DNA of 64,000 nt from Curtobacterium sp. MCBD17_013 (GCF_003234565.1 NZ_QKTU01000008.1:62001-126000), one strand, 5' to 3'; shown: positions 32,401-41,514, numbered from the stretch's first letter. Notes: generated by a model from the letters alone, not told the origin. Made by a program: numbers and translations.

Positions 32401-33168
32401 ATGTTGCTGGACGGAACGACGATCGTGGTCACGGGTGGCAACAGCGGGATCGGCGAGCAGATCTGCCTCGCCGCGGCCGCCGAGGGGGCCAACATCGTCA
32501 TCGACTACGTCGTGCACCCCGAGGCGACGGACGCCCTCATCGCGAAGATCGAGCAGGCCGGTGGCAAGGCCGTCGGCGTCGAGGCGGACATCACGAAGGC
32601 CGACGACCTGCACCGCATGGTGCAGACCGCGGTCGACACCTACGGGCGGCTCGACGTGCTCGTGAACAACGCGGGTGTCGAGGACCGCAAGTCCCTGCTC
32701 GAGGAGACCGAGGAGGGCTACGACCGCGTCATGGCGATCAACATGAAGAGCGCGTTCTTCGGCTCGCAGGCGGCGGCGAAGCAGTTCGTGGCGCAGGGCG
32801 GCGGCGGGCTCATCCTCAACATCTCGAGCGTGCACGAGGACTGGCCGATGCCGGGCAACCTCGCCTACTGCGTCGCCAAGGGCGGCATGCGGATGCTCGC
32901 CCGGAGCGGTGGCGTCGAGCTCGGGCCCCACGGCATCCGCATGGTGAACATCGCGCCCGGCGCCGTGGACACGCCGATCAACACCGCGACGACCTCGGAC
33001 GCCGACAAGCTCAGGCAGCTCGACGCCGCGATCCCGCTCGGTCGGCTCGCCGAGCCGAGGGAGATCGCCGAGGTCGTCGTCTTCCTCGCGTCCGGCAAGG
33101 CCGGGTACATGACGAGCACCACCGTCACCGTCGACGGCGGGATCTCGCAGGGCAGCGTCGGGCTCTGA
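32401..33168 (+). CDS. SDR-family oxidoreductase (3-oxoacyl reductase/glucose dehydrogenase type)
   Basis: A 255-residue classical short-chain dehydrogenase: TIVVTGGNSGIGEQICLAAA binds the cofactor, VLVNNAGVEDR is the NNAG motif, and Ser in ILNISSVHED with Tyr and Lys in AYCVAKGGMRML form the catalytic set. The segment PGAVDTPINTATT is the usual loop before the substrate helix. The substrate is not known. The ATG follows GAGGAGACC. The last two codons and the stop are part of a 14-base unit repeated four times, so the gene end has been duplicated (33160-33215). Confidence 0.88.
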   Translation: MLLDGTTIVVTGGNSGIGEQICLAAAAEGANIVIDYVVHPEATDALIAKIEQAGGKAVGVEADITKADDLHRMVQTAVDTYGRLDVLVNNAGVEDRKSLLEETEEGYDRVMAINMKSAFFGSQAAAKQFVAQGGGGLILNISSVHEDWPMPGNLAYCVAKGGMRMLARSGGVELGPHGIRMVNIAPGAVDTPINTATTSDADKLRQLDAAIPLGRLAEPREIAEVVVFLASGKAGYMTSTTVTVDGGISQGSVGL

Positions 33169-33215
33169 CCGCGGGGCTCTGACCGCGGGGCTCTGACCGC
33201 GGGGCTCTGACCGCG
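33160..33215 (+). repeat. 14-bp tandem repeat (x4) carrying the stop codon of the SDR gene
   Basis: The unit GGGCTCTGACCGCG occurs four times without change. The first copy contains the Gly-Leu codons and TGA of the SDR gene, so each copy offers GL-stop in a different frame. No terminator hairpin is visible beyond it. Confidence 0.92.
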
Positions 33216-33227
33216 GGTCCGCCGCGA

Positions 33228-33749
33228 TCAGCTCCGAGGCACCTCGCCGTCCTCCTGGTCGTCGTGGCGAGTCCGCCGGGCCGCCAGGGGCACCCCGATC
33301 CAGAGCACCGCGGTCGCGACGAACACGACGACGCCGCCGATCACACCCATCGTGTGTCCCAGGACGACGTCGAACACGAACAGGACCGTGCCGGCGAACA
33401 GCAGCGCGCTCATGACGAGACAGGCGATGAGGATCCGGTTGCCGAAGCGCACGAGGTCGTGCTTCTGCCGCTGCCCGAACAGGAGGCGGTGGGTCGAGAC
33501 CGCGCCCAGCGCCAGGATCGTGATGCCGGCCGCGAGGATGACGAGCACGAGGTAGATCGCGATCTCACCGTCGTCGAGGATGCTGAAGCGCTGTTGGAAC
33601 GGCAGCGTGAGCAGGAACCCGGCGAGGATCTGGGTGCCCGTCTGCACGATCCGCAGCTCCTGCTGCATGTCGCGCCAGTTCCGGTCGTACCGCTCCGACC
33701 GGGTCTCGTTGCGTGCCCGATCCGCTGCTCCGTCGTCGGTCGTGCTCAT
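33228..33749 (-). CDS. DUF6328 family four-helix membrane protein
   Basis: A 173-residue protein whose conserved start, RNWRDMQQELRIVQTGTQIL then AGFLLTLPFQQRF, matches DUF6328. Four hydrophobic stretches follow at about 44-63, 65-90, 105-128 and 135-158. The family is common in actinobacteria and of unknown role. The ATG has a TACCCT box eight bases upstream and no Shine-Dalgarno site, as for a leaderless gene. It stands alone between a tandem repeat and a GT9 gene. Confidence 0.85.
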   Translation of the reverse strand: MSTTDDGAADRARNETRSERYDRNWRDMQQELRIVQTGTQILAGFLLTLPFQQRFSILDDGEIAIYLVLVILAAGITILALGAVSTHRLLFGQRQKHDLVRFGNRILIACLVMSALLFAGTVLFVFDVVLGHTMGVIGGVVVFVATAVLWIGVPLAARRTRHDDQEDGEVPRS

Positions 33750-33815
33750 GGCCGACCAGGGTAGCCGAGGGGGAGCCCGCACCGGACGCAGCTGTGGGCT
33801 GGTGCCGACCCGCGG

Positions 33816-34784
33816 TCAGGACGCGACGCGCGCCGTGACCTCCGCCACCGCCTCCAGGACGTCGTCGACCGTGACCGCCAGGAGGGCCGGGTCGGGCTCC
33901 GTCGCGAACACGTCACCCCGGCGGACGCTCGCGTCCGTCAGCACGACGTGCGGACCAGAGGCCGGCGGGCCCCACTCCTCCGGCGGCGCCGGGCCGAACA
34001 GCACGACGCTCGGCACGTGGTACGCCGACGCCAGGTGCGCGGCGCCCGTGTCGACGGTCACGACGACGTGCGCGGCGGCGATGACCGCGGCGAACTCCTG
34101 CAGGTCGAGCCGGCCCGCCAGCACGGCGGCCGGTGCCAGGCCGGCCCCCTCGGCGACGGCGGTGGCGCGGTCGACGTCGTCCGCGCCTCCCGTCACGACG
34201 ACGTCGAGTCCCTGGGCCGCGAGCGCACGGGCGACCGCGGCGAACCGCTCGACCGGCCAGTGCCGCGCGCCGTAGAACGCGCCGACGTGCACGACGGCGG
34301 CGTCCCGGACCGCGGGCTCGAGGTCCGGCACGCGGATGTCGACCTCGTCCGGGTCGCCCTCGATCCCGAAGGCGCGGACGAGGCGGATCCACCGCTCCCG
34401 CTCGTGCATGCCGTCGAGCCAGGGCAGCCCGTCCTCACCGTGCGCGGCGTGCTTGATGGTGTGCCGGGCCTCCAGGTGCGCGATGATCGCGCGGGACTCC
34501 CCGCCGGAGCCGTGCAGGTTCACCGCCACGTCGACGGTGCCGGGTTCGATCGGCATGTCGTGGTCGAGGCCCTGCTGCGCCAGGTGCACGTCGACCCCCG
34601 GCAGCAGCTCGACGATCGGGGCGAGCCACGCGGTGGTCGCGAGCGTCATGCGGTGCTCCGGGTACGCGCGGCGCAGTGCGTGCAGCGCGGGCACGGCGAT
34701 GAGGATGTCACCGAGCTTGATCGCGCGGAGCACGACGAGTTCGGGGCGGCCGTCCGACGGCGGCAGGGCGGGGAGTGCGGGCAC
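33816..34784 (-). CDS. Glycosyltransferase family 9 (heptosyltransferase-like)
   Basis: A 322-residue GT-B enzyme. The N-terminal motif LVVLRAIKLGDILIAVPALH is the GT9/ADP-heptose:LPS heptosyltransferase signature, and HVVVTVDTGAAHLASAYHVP followed by VVLFGPAPPEEWG forms the nucleotide-sugar binding end with the conserved Asp-Thr-Gly. These enzymes move heptose from ADP-heptose to a glycan on the inner membrane face. It is one of three GT9 genes here (others at 37349 and 46844) and lies beside the heptose gene cluster although on the opposite strand, separated by a toxin-antitoxin pair. The start is GTG. The acceptor glycan is unknown. Confidence 0.87.
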   Translation of the reverse strand: MPALPALPPSDGRPELVVLRAIKLGDILIAVPALHALRRAYPEHRMTLATTAWLAPIVELLPGVDVHLAQQGLDHDMPIEPGTVDVAVNLHGSGGESRAIIAHLEARHTIKHAAHGEDGLPWLDGMHERERWIRLVRAFGIEGDPDEVDIRVPDLEPAVRDAAVVHVGAFYGARHWPVERFAAVARALAAQGLDVVVTGGADDVDRATAVAEGAGLAPAAVLAGRLDLQEFAAVIAAAHVVVTVDTGAAHLASAYHVPSVVLFGPAPPEEWGPPASGPHVVLTDASVRRGDVFATEPDPALLAVTVDDVLEAVAEVTARVAS

Positions 34785-34840
34785 GGGTCGACGCTACCGG
34801 GAGTGGTGGCGGCGTGTGCCGGCACGGCAACCGCACGGAG

Positions 34841-34876
34841 TACAACCAAATACGGCTGGAGCCGGATGCAGTTGTA
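34841..34876. promoter_or_regulatory. Symmetric operator before the AbiE-type pair
   Basis: Nested arms with exact symmetry: TACAAC, six bases, CGGC, four bases, GCCG, six bases, GTTGTA. The right arm runs into the -10 box of the downstream gene, so a bound dimer of dimers would block transcription. Confidence 0.6.
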
Positions 34877-34880
34877 GGAT
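34875..34880 (+). promoter_or_regulatory. -10 box of the AbiE-type operon (leaderless)
   Basis: TAGGAT lies seven bases before the ATG at 34888, and the intervening bases contain no ribosome site. It overlaps the operator arm GTTGTA. Confidence 0.55.
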
Positions 34881-34887
34881 CCGTCCC

Positions 34888-35895
34888 ATGCCCGACCTCG
34901 CTGACGCACTGGCCCTCCTCGGGGAGATGGGTCTCGTCGCGCGCCTGGTCGGTCCCCGGACCGTCGCTTGGAACGGCCCGTCGCTGCGTGTTGCTCGAGC
35001 GATCGTCCTCGACAGCCCGCCCGCGCCGAGCCGGGTCGAGGCCGCCCTTGGGGCCCTCGACCCGGCCGACCGGACGGCGAGGCTCCTCTACGTCCTCCGA
35101 CGGGCATCGCCGTCCCTGGTGCGACGCGCGGTGGAGGACCACCGTGTCGCGGTCGTGAGTGTCGACGAAGGCCACCTCGTCGTCGACGGCGACCACTGGC
35201 GCCGGGACCGAGCGGCACCGCCGGAGCGGGCGCGTCCCCGAGGTCGGACGCCGTGGGGACGGTTCGCGCTCGGGCGGGTCCTCCTGCGGACGGTGCACCC
35301 GCGGACACAGGCCGCGCTCGCCGCGGAGGCCGGGATCACACAGCAGGCCGTCGCGAAGGCGCTCCCCGCCCTCGAGGAGTTCGGAGTCTCGCGGTCGCTC
35401 GGCGGCTGGATGTGCGCAGACCCTCCGGCTCTCTGGGACCACTGCGTCGACGACTACCCCGGTCCGGGCGGCCTCCGGCAGGGGTGGATGAGCGCCGCTG
35501 CGCTCGACGAGCAAGTCGCCCGGGCCCGCGCGGTCGCGGGACGCGACGTGCTGGTCTCCGGTGATCTCGCGGCGGATGCGCTCGTCCCGTGGCGTCGCCC
35601 GGTCCGCGCCGCGGTGTGGTCGCCCGTCGGCATCGATCTCTCGGCAAGGTCCGTGGTGGCAAACCGCTTGGAGGCCACGCTGCTCCTGACGGTGCCCGAA
35701 GACCCGACCGTCGTGGCCACGGCGCGCTCCTGGGCCGAAGCCTCCCCGAGCACGACCGATCCGGTCATCACCGCTTGGGAGATCATGCAGACGCCGGGAC
35801 CCGACGCGCACGAGGCGGCGCAGGTCCTCCGCGACGCGGTACTCAGCGGGCGGGATCGGAACGCGGTACTCAGCGGGCGGGATCGGGACGCGTGA
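34888..35895 (+). CDS. AbiEi-type antitoxin / winged-helix regulator
   Basis: A 335-residue protein. The middle contains a winged helix (VHPRTQAALAAEAGITQQAV, then ALEEFGVSRSLGGWM) as in the AbiEi/Rv2827c antitoxin family, followed by a sensor-like domain with DLAADALVPWRRPVRAAVW. It is the first gene of a pair with a nucleotidyltransferase, overlapping by GTGA. AbiEi antitoxins both repress their operon and oppose the toxin (type IV system). The last 18 codons are two copies of a 27-base repeat (NAVLSGRDR), an apparent recent extension. The ATG is leaderless, directly under a symmetric operator. Confidence 0.8.
   Translation: MPDLADALALLGEMGLVARLVGPRTVAWNGPSLRVARAIVLDSPPAPSRVEAALGALDPADRTARLLYVLRRASPSLVRRAVEDHRVAVVSVDEGHLVVDGDHWRRDRAAPPERARPRGRTPWGRFALGRVLLRTVHPRTQAALAAEAGITQQAVAKALPALEEFGVSRSLGGWMCADPPALWDHCVDDYPGPGGLRQGWMSAAALDEQVARARAVAGRDVLVSGDLAADALVPWRRPVRAAVWSPVGIDLSARSVVANRLEATLLLTVPEDPTVVATARSWAEASPSTTDPVITAWEIMQTPGPDAHEAAQVLRDAVLSGRDRNAVLSGRDRDA
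35836..35889 (+). repeat. 27-bp tandem repeat at the end of the antitoxin gene
   Basis: Two 27-base copies (one mismatch) encode AVLSGRDRN and AVLSGRDRD, ending 6 bases before the stop. The duplication also carries the sequence into which the toxin GTG start is placed. Confidence 0.9.
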
Positions 35896-36665
35896 TCCGG
35901 ATCCGCGCGACCGCCCCGTGCACCTCCGCCGCCGACGACCTGGCCTACGGCGCCTTGGCCGATGCCGTCCGTGCCACAGCCGACCTGGACGACGTGCGCG
36001 TCATCGGCGGTCACATGGTCGGTCTCCTGCTCACGGCGTTCCCGGTTCCGGGGCTCGAGGTCCGACGCACTGCCGATGCGGACGCCGGTGTGAGCACCGA
36101 GGTCGCGGCTCGTGATGTCGTCCACGCGCGGCTGCTCGATCGGGGGTACGCCACGGCTGGCGGGAACCGCCTCGTGTCGGGAGGGAAGACGATCGACCTC
36201 ATCGTCGAGACGCCCTACCCGACAGCGCGGCCGAGGACGCTCGGGACGCGTCAGTTCGACAGCACGCTCGGGCTCGACCTCGCCCTCGCCCTCCCACCGA
36301 TCGTGATCGACACGACGGTCGTCCACCGAGACGGACGTACCGAGCAGCTCGTGGTCCGGGAGCCGACGGTGGAGGCCGCCACCATCCTCAAGAGCGCGGC
36401 CGCGATGTCGCGGCACAGCGCGAAGGACCTGATCGATCTGTACCACCTCCTGGCGATCCGTCACGAGCACGGGGCGGAGTCGATCGGGGGATGGCGTCTG
36501 GATGAGGAGCCTGCGCGAGGGCACCGCCTCGACGCCGTACGGGTGCTCCGCTCGATCGGGGTCCGCGACAGCCGCTTCGTCGCTGCGGGGGTGCGACCGA
36601 CGGACTTCGTCGCACTCGTCCGCGAGTACGTGGCGCAGGACGACCCCGACGCGCCGGGCGCGTGA
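35892..36665 (+). CDS. AbiEii/MenT-type nucleotidyltransferase toxin
   Basis: A 257-residue protein. The nucleotidyltransferase motifs are in order: GG at 39-40 (VIGGHMVGLL), TADAD at 60-64 giving Asp62 and Asp64, a third acidic residue in KTIDLIVETP (Asp102), Lys167 and the characteristic RHSAKDLIDLYHLL. This is the pattern of AbiEii and of Mycobacterium tuberculosis MenT4 (Rv2826c), toxins that modify tRNA acceptor ends or protein targets with nucleotides. The GTG start overlaps the antitoxin stop. The pair is probably a defence or stress module; activity is inferred, though all key residues are present. Confidence 0.82.
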   Translation: MIRIRATAPCTSAADDLAYGALADAVRATADLDDVRVIGGHMVGLLLTAFPVPGLEVRRTADADAGVSTEVAARDVVHARLLDRGYATAGGNRLVSGGKTIDLIVETPYPTARPRTLGTRQFDSTLGLDLALALPPIVIDTTVVHRDGRTEQLVVREPTVEAATILKSAAAMSRHSAKDLIDLYHLLAIRHEHGAESIGGWRLDEEPARGHRLDAVRVLRSIGVRDSRFVAAGVRPTDFVALVREYVAQDDPDAPGA

Positions 36666-36698
36666 CGGGGACCGGCCGGACCGGGTAGGAATCGGTGC

Positions 36699-37352
36699 AT
36701 GAGCCTGCGCACGCACCGCCCCCCTCGCGCTGTCCTCTTCGACCGCGACGGCACCCTCGTGGTCGACGTGCCCTACAACACGGACCCGGACCTCGTGGAG
36801 CCGGTGCCGGGGGCCCGCCGCGCGGTCCAAGCGCTCCGTGCCGCGGGGGTCGCGGTCGGTGTCGTGACGAACCAGTCGGCGATCGCCCGGGGGACCGCGA
36901 CCCGCGACCAGGTCGACGCGGTGAACGCCCGGGTGGACGAGCTCATCGGTCCGTTCGACGTGTGGGAGGTCTGCCCGCACGGTCCGGACGACGACTGCGA
37001 CTGCCGGAAGCCCCGTCCGGGGATGGTCGTCAACGCCGCGGAACGCCTCGGCGTCGCGCCCGAGGAGTGCGTCGTCATCGGGGACATCGGCGCGGACATG
37101 GGCGCGGCGCGCAACGCGGGAGCGGCCGGCATCCTCGTTCCCACCGAGGTCACCCGGGCCGAGGAGATCGACGAGGCGGACGTCGCCACGGAGTCGCTCG
37201 TCGACGCGGTCGCGCTCGTGCTCCACTCGCTGCGCCACGGCCGCCAGGGTGACCTCGCCGCACGGGCGGAGCGCGCCGGGGCGGAGCGCGCGGCGGCGGA
37301 GCGCGCGGCGGCGGAGCGCGCCGGGGCGGAGCGCGCCGGGACCGGGCGGTGA
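36699..37352 (+). CDS. gmhB: D-glycero-D-manno-heptose 1,7-bisphosphate phosphatase (GmhB)
   Basis: A 217-residue HAD-III phosphatase. Catalytic DRDGT (AVLFDRDGTLV), the Thr motif VVTNQSAIARG and VVIGDIGADMGAA are all present, and CPHGPDDDCDCRKP gives the Cys-His-Cys-Cys zinc site specific to GmhB-type enzymes. It removes one phosphate from heptose bisphosphate in the path to ADP-heptose. The C-terminal 25 residues are five repeats of AERA(G/A)-type units, absent from the family. A TAGGAAT box seven bases before ATG suggests a leaderless operon start. The next gene overlaps it by GTGA. Confidence 0.9.
   Translation: MSLRTHRPPRAVLFDRDGTLVVDVPYNTDPDLVEPVPGARRAVQALRAAGVAVGVVTNQSAIARGTATRDQVDAVNARVDELIGPFDVWEVCPHGPDDDCDCRKPRPGMVVNAAERLGVAPEECVVIGDIGADMGAARNAGAAGILVPTEVTRAEEIDEADVATESLVDAVALVLHSLRHGRQGDLAARAERAGAERAAAERAAAERAGAERAGTGR
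37266..37340 (+). repeat. 15-bp tandem repeat (x5) at the gmhB end
   Basis: Five 15-base copies based on GCGGAGCGCGCCGGG code for AERAG, AERAA units. The array ends just before the stop, so gmhB has acquired a helix-like repetitive tail. Confidence 0.9.
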
Positions 37353-38407
37353 CGCGCCGGGTCCTCGTCGTCCGGCTCGACAGCTTCGGAGACGTCCTCG
37401 TCGGCGGACCCGCGGTCCGGGCCGTCGCCGCGGCTCCGGACACCGAGGTGTGGATGCTCTGCGGCCCCCAGGGGGCTCCCGCGGGGCGGCTCCTGCCGGG
37501 CGTGGACGAACTCCGGGTCTGGGCCTGCCCCTGGATCACCGAGACCGACCGGCCGGTCGACGCCGCGATGCTCGCCGAGTTCGACGCGATCGTCCAGGAG
37601 GCTCGGCCCGACGAGGCCATCGTCCTCACCTCGTTCCACCAGTCGCCCCTCCCGGTCGCGCTCCTCCTCCGCCTGGCGGGGGTCGCGAGGATCACCGGGG
37701 CGTCGGTCGACCACGCGGGGGCACTGCTCGACGTGCGACTCCGGCCGGGCGAGGACTTCCCCGAGGACCAGCCCGAACCCGAGCGTGCGCTGGAGATCGC
37801 CCGAGCGGCGGGGTACGCGCTGCCGGACGGGGACGACGGCCGGCTCGCGGTCATCCACGACCCGGCGGACCTGCCCCCGGAGCTCGACGGGCTCGGACCG
37901 TACGTCGTGGTGCACCCCGGCGCGAGCGTCCCGGCGCGGTCGTGGCCGGTCGATCTGCACGCCGCGCTCGTGGAGCGGCTCGCCGCCCTCGGACACACCG
38001 TGGTCGTGACCGGCAGCCCGGGCGAGCGTGACCTCACGGCTGCCGCCGCAGGGGCCTCGGGCATCGACCTCGGGGGCCGGACGAGCCCGGCGGCACTGGC
38101 GTCGGTGCTCGCGGGCGCCGAGGTCGTCGTCGTCGGGAACACGGGTCCGGCCCACCTCGCCGCGGCCGTCGGGGTCCCGATCGTCAGTCTGTTCTCGCCG
38201 GTGGTGCCCGCGGTCCGGTGGGCGCCCTACGGCGTGCCCGTGGAACTGCTCGGCGACCAGCAGGCGCCCTGCCGACTGAGCCGCGCCCGCGAGTGTCCGG
38301 TGCCGGGACACCCGTGCCTCCGCTCCGTCGACCCGGAGGCCGTGGTCGCCGCGTGCGCGCGCCTCGCTGGCTGGGAACGGGGCACGTCCGGGGTACAACA
38401 CTCCTGA
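37349..38407 (+). CDS. Glycosyltransferase family 9 (heptosyltransferase-like)
   Basis: A 352-residue GT9 enzyme coupled to gmhB by a GTGA overlap. The start RRVLVVRLDSFGDVLVGGPA and the C-terminal VVVVGNTGPAHLAAAVGVPIV, then WAPYGVPVELL, match the family. A Cys-rich end (CRLSRARECPVPGHPCL) occurs in many heptosyltransferases. Its position after the phosphatase supports ADP-heptose as donor. Acceptor unknown; cytosolic face of the membrane. No membrane anchor is visible. Confidence 0.9.
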   Translation: MTRRVLVVRLDSFGDVLVGGPAVRAVAAAPDTEVWMLCGPQGAPAGRLLPGVDELRVWACPWITETDRPVDAAMLAEFDAIVQEARPDEAIVLTSFHQSPLPVALLLRLAGVARITGASVDHAGALLDVRLRPGEDFPEDQPEPERALEIARAAGYALPDGDDGRLAVIHDPADLPPELDGLGPYVVVHPGASVPARSWPVDLHAALVERLAALGHTVVVTGSPGERDLTAAAAGASGIDLGGRTSPAALASVLAGAEVVVVGNTGPAHLAAAVGVPIVSLFSPVVPAVRWAPYGVPVELLGDQQAPCRLSRARECPVPGHPCLRSVDPEAVVAACARLAGWERGTSGVQHS

Positions 38408-38504
38408 GAAGCAGTCCCACCGGGAGGCGAGCAGCAGGAGGAGTGCGTATCGTCCGAATTCCCGGCGTTCCCTCAGCCGGGGACGGACGAGCAGGAGGTA
38501 TGGC

Positions 38505-39572
38505 GTGCGGATCCTGGTGTGGCACGTGCACGGCGGCTGGATGGACGCGTTCGTCCGGGGCCAGCACGACTACCTCGTCCCCACCACCCCCGCCCGTGAC
38601 GCCTGGGGCCTCGGTCGCGCCGACCGGCTCTGGCCCGAGAACGTCGTCGAGATCGCGCCCGAGGCCGTGCGCGACGCCGACGTCGACGTCGTCGTCCTGC
38701 AGCGCGCCGAAGAGCTCGCCGAGGCCGAACGCCTGCTCGGTGCCCGTCTCGGCCGCGACGTCCCGGCGGTCTTCGTCGAGCACAACGCCCCGCGGGTCGA
38801 CGTCCCCGCGTCCCTGCACCCGCTGCGCGACCGGGACGACGTCCTCATCGCGCACGTCACGCACTTCAACGCCCTCATGTGGGACTGCGGCACGACCGCC
38901 ACGACGGTGATCGAACACGGCGTCGTCGACCCCGGTCCGCGGTACACCGGCACGCTCGAGCGGTTCGGGGTCGTGGTCAACGAGCCCGTCCGCCGGACGC
39001 GCGTCGCCGGGACCGACCTCGTGCCGCGGTTCGCGGCGGTCGCTCCCGTCGACGCGTTCGGGATGGGCACCGACCAGCTCCCGGACGCCCTCGGACTCGG
39101 TCCGGACCGGCTCGGCGTGATGGGGGACGTCAAGCCCGACCCGATGCACACGCAGCTCGCCGAGCGCCGCGCCTACCTGCACCTCAACCGCTGGACCTCG
39201 CTCGGGCTGTCCCTGCTCGAGGCGATGCACATGGCGATGCCGGTGCTCGTCCTCGGCACGACCGAGGCGGCCCGTGCGGTCCCCGCCGAGGCCGGCGCGA
39301 TTTCGACCGACGTCGAAGACCTCGTCGCCACCGCCCGACACCTCGTCGCCGACCCCGACGAGGCGCGTCGCCGCGGCCTCGTCGCCCGGGAGGCCGTGCT
39401 CGCGCGCCACTCCCTGGAGCGATTCCTCGGCGACTGGGACGACCTCCTCGACGGCGTGCAGGAGCGTCACCTCGCAGCACACCACCGATCCGCACCGGCC
39501 CCGGCACCGCTCACCGACCTGGTCGGCGCAGCCCCGGTCGCCGATGGCACCGACGGAAGGAACCGCGCATGA
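38505..39572 (+). CDS. GT-B glycosyltransferase (group 1 type)
   Basis: A 355-residue glycosyltransferase. The GT-B C-terminal half is typical ([54 protein letters not shown]) and the N-terminus [19 protein letters not shown] resembles actinobacterial group 1 enzymes. The start is a GTG with an AGGAGG site six bases before it; a nearby ATG is out of frame. Its end overlaps the next glycosyltransferase by ATGA. It likely adds a sugar to the same glycan as the heptose enzymes. Confidence 0.87.
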   Translation: MRILVWHVHGGWMDAFVRGQHDYLVPTTPARDAWGLGRADRLWPENVVEIAPEAVRDADVDVVVLQRAEELAEAERLLGARLGRDVPAVFVEHNAPRVDVPASLHPLRDRDDVLIAHVTHFNALMWDCGTTATTVIEHGVVDPGPRYTGTLERFGVVVNEPVRRTRVAGTDLVPRFAAVAPVDAFGMGTDQLPDALGLGPDRLGVMGDVKPDPMHTQLAERRAYLHLNRWTSLGLSLLEAMHMAMPVLVLGTTEAARAVPAEAGAISTDVEDLVATARHLVADPDEARRRGLVAREAVLARHSLERFLGDWDDLLDGVQERHLAAHHRSAPAPAPLTDLVGAAPVADGTDGRNRA

Positions 39573-40879
39573 AGATCGCCATGGTCTCGGAGCACGCCAG
39601 CCCGCTGGCCACGCTCGGGGGCGTCGACGCCGGCGGCCAGAACGTCCACGTCGCAGCCCTGTCCGGGGCGCTCGCCGACCGCGGGCACCAGGTGACGGTC
39701 TACACGCGGCGCGACGACGCGACCCTGCCGCGCCGGGTGTCGCTCCGCCCCGGTGTGGACGTCGTGCACGTCGACGCCGGGCCGGCCGAACGCCTGCCGA
39801 AGGACGACCTGCTCCAGTACATGGGGCAGTTCGCCTCGTTCCTCGTCGCCGCGTGGACCGTCGACCGCCCCGACATCGTGCACAGCCACTTCTGGATGTC
39901 CGGGCTCGCGGCCCTCGACGCAGCACAGCAGCTCGGTGCCCACAGCGACGGGCCGCGCATCCCCGTCGTGCACACGTACCACGCGCTCGGCGTCGTGAAG
40001 CGCCGCCACCAGGGCTCGGCCGACACCAGCCCGAACGAGCGCGAGTGGCTCGAACCGGAGGTCGGGCGCCGCGCCGACCAGGTCATCGCGACGTGCTCCG
40101 ACGAGGCATTCGAGCTCAAGGCCCTCGGCATCCCGAACCGCAGCATCTCGGTGGTGCCCTGCGGGGTCGACGTCGACGCGTTCACGCCGGACGGCCTGAC
40201 CGAGGTCCGCAGCCGACGGCACCGGGTCGTCACGGCCTCCCGGCTCGTGCAGCGCAAGGGCGTCGGCACGACGATCGACGCGCTCGCCCGCCTCGTGCAC
40301 GCGGGCCGCGACGTCGAACTCGTCATCGTCGGTGGGGCGGGGACCGCCGGGGCCGACCTCGTGGACGACCCGGAGTACCAGCGCCTCGACGCCCTGGCCA
40401 CCCGGCTCGGCGTGCGGGACCACGTGACCTTCCGCGGCCAGCTGTCCCAGCGCGAGATCCCGACCGTCCTCCGGAGCGCCGACGTCGTCGTGTGTGCCCC
40501 GTGGTACGAGCCGTTCGGGATCGTGCCGCTCGAGGCCATGGCCTGCGGCGTCCCGGTCGTCGCGTCGAGCGTCGGCGGCCTCATCGACACCGTCGTCGAG
40601 GACGCCACCGGCCTGCACGTGCCGCCGCGGGACGCCGCCGCGGTCGCCGAGGCCGTCGCCGCGATCCTCGACGACCCCGACCGTCGCGTGGCGTTCGGCC
40701 GCGCCGGCCGCGAGCGGGTCGAGTCCCGCTACTCGTGGGCGCGCATCGCCACCGACTCCGAGCGGGTGTACGACCGCATCACCGGTCGCCGTTCCACCCG
40801 TCCCGGACGTCGCCGTGCCGGTGCCGTCCCCACGCTCGACCCCGCCCCCCTGGGCACCGCCGGAAGGACCCTCCGATGA
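39569..40879 (+). CDS. Glycosyltransferase family 4 (GT-B)
   Basis: A 436-residue retaining GT4 enzyme. [30 protein letters not shown] is the donor-side start as in MshA and sucrose-phosphate-type enzymes, [12 protein letters not shown] follows, and the E-x7-E region is [20 protein letters not shown]. It begins at an ATG overlapping the previous stop and its own stop overlaps gmhA (ATGA). Its place inside the heptose operon argues for surface glycan assembly rather than mycothiol synthesis. Confidence 0.92.
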   Translation: MKIAMVSEHASPLATLGGVDAGGQNVHVAALSGALADRGHQVTVYTRRDDATLPRRVSLRPGVDVVHVDAGPAERLPKDDLLQYMGQFASFLVAAWTVDRPDIVHSHFWMSGLAALDAAQQLGAHSDGPRIPVVHTYHALGVVKRRHQGSADTSPNEREWLEPEVGRRADQVIATCSDEAFELKALGIPNRSISVVPCGVDVDAFTPDGLTEVRSRRHRVVTASRLVQRKGVGTTIDALARLVHAGRDVELVIVGGAGTAGADLVDDPEYQRLDALATRLGVRDHVTFRGQLSQREIPTVLRSADVVVCAPWYEPFGIVPLEAMACGVPVVASSVGGLIDTVVEDATGLHVPPRDAAAVAEAVAAILDDPDRRVAFGRAGRERVESRYSWARIATDSERVYDRITGRRSTRPGRRRAGAVPTLDPAPLGTAGRTLR

Positions 40880-41514
40880 CCATCGACCTGCCCGCCACCA
40901 CCGCACGGCCGACGTCGGACGAGCCGGCCTCGAGCGCGTCGCTCGTCCTCGACCACATCGCCGCATCCGTCCCGGTCATCGCGTCCCTCGCCGAGCACGG
41001 CGACCACATCGCGGCGTGGGCCGACGACCTCGCGTCGCGGCTCGGCCGGGGCCAGCGGCTCCTCGCGGCCGGCAACGGCGGCTCCGCGGCGGAGGCGCAG
41101 CACCTGACGAGCGAGCTCGTCGGCCGGTTCGACGGGGACCGTCCCGCCTTCAGTGCGATCTCGTTGCACGCCGAGTCCTCCGCGGTCACCGCGATCGGGA
41201 ACGACTACGGCTACGAACACGTCTTCGCCCGCCAGGTGCACGCGCACGCCCGCGCCGGCGACGTCCTCGTGCTGCTCTCGACGAGCGGCAAGAGCGAGAA
41301 CCTGCTCAACGCAGCCCGTGCCGCCCGCTCGATCGGCGTCCGCACCTGGGCGATGACCGGGTCGCGCCCCAACCCCCTCGCCGAGGTCGTCGACGACGCG
41401 ATCTGCATCGACGGGCCCTCCGCCAACGTGCAGGAGGCCCAGCTCGTCCTCGTGCACGCACTCTGCCGGGCCATGGAGCCCGCGCTCAAGGGACTCCGGG
41501 GAGGCCGCCCATGA
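40876..41514 (+). CDS. gmhA: Phosphoheptose isomerase (GmhA, SIS domain)
   Basis: A 212-residue SIS-domain protein. [20 protein letters not shown], then [14 protein letters not shown] and [14 protein letters not shown], are the GmhA hallmarks; [12 protein letters not shown] ends with the zinc-binding Gln/His pair. It converts sedoheptulose 7-phosphate to D-glycero-manno-heptose 7-phosphate, the first step to ADP-heptose. ATGA overlaps on both sides show it belongs to the operon. The extra 20 N-terminal residues are not part of the fold. Confidence 0.93.
   Translation: MTIDLPATTARPTSDEPASSASLVLDHIAASVPVIASLAEHGDHIAAWADDLASRLGRGQRLLAAGNGGSAAEAQHLTSELVGRFDGDRPAFSAISLHAESSAVTAIGNDYGYEHVFARQVHAHARAGDVLVLLSTSGKSENLLNAARAARSIGVRTWAMTGSRPNPLAEVVDDAICIDGPSANVQEAQLVLVHALCRAMEPALKGLRGGRP

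Noticed and set aside
33160-37340. Tandem repeats considered as a CRISPR array
   Set aside because: Units are 14-27 bases directly abutting with no spacers and lie in or next to coding regions; no cas genes are present.
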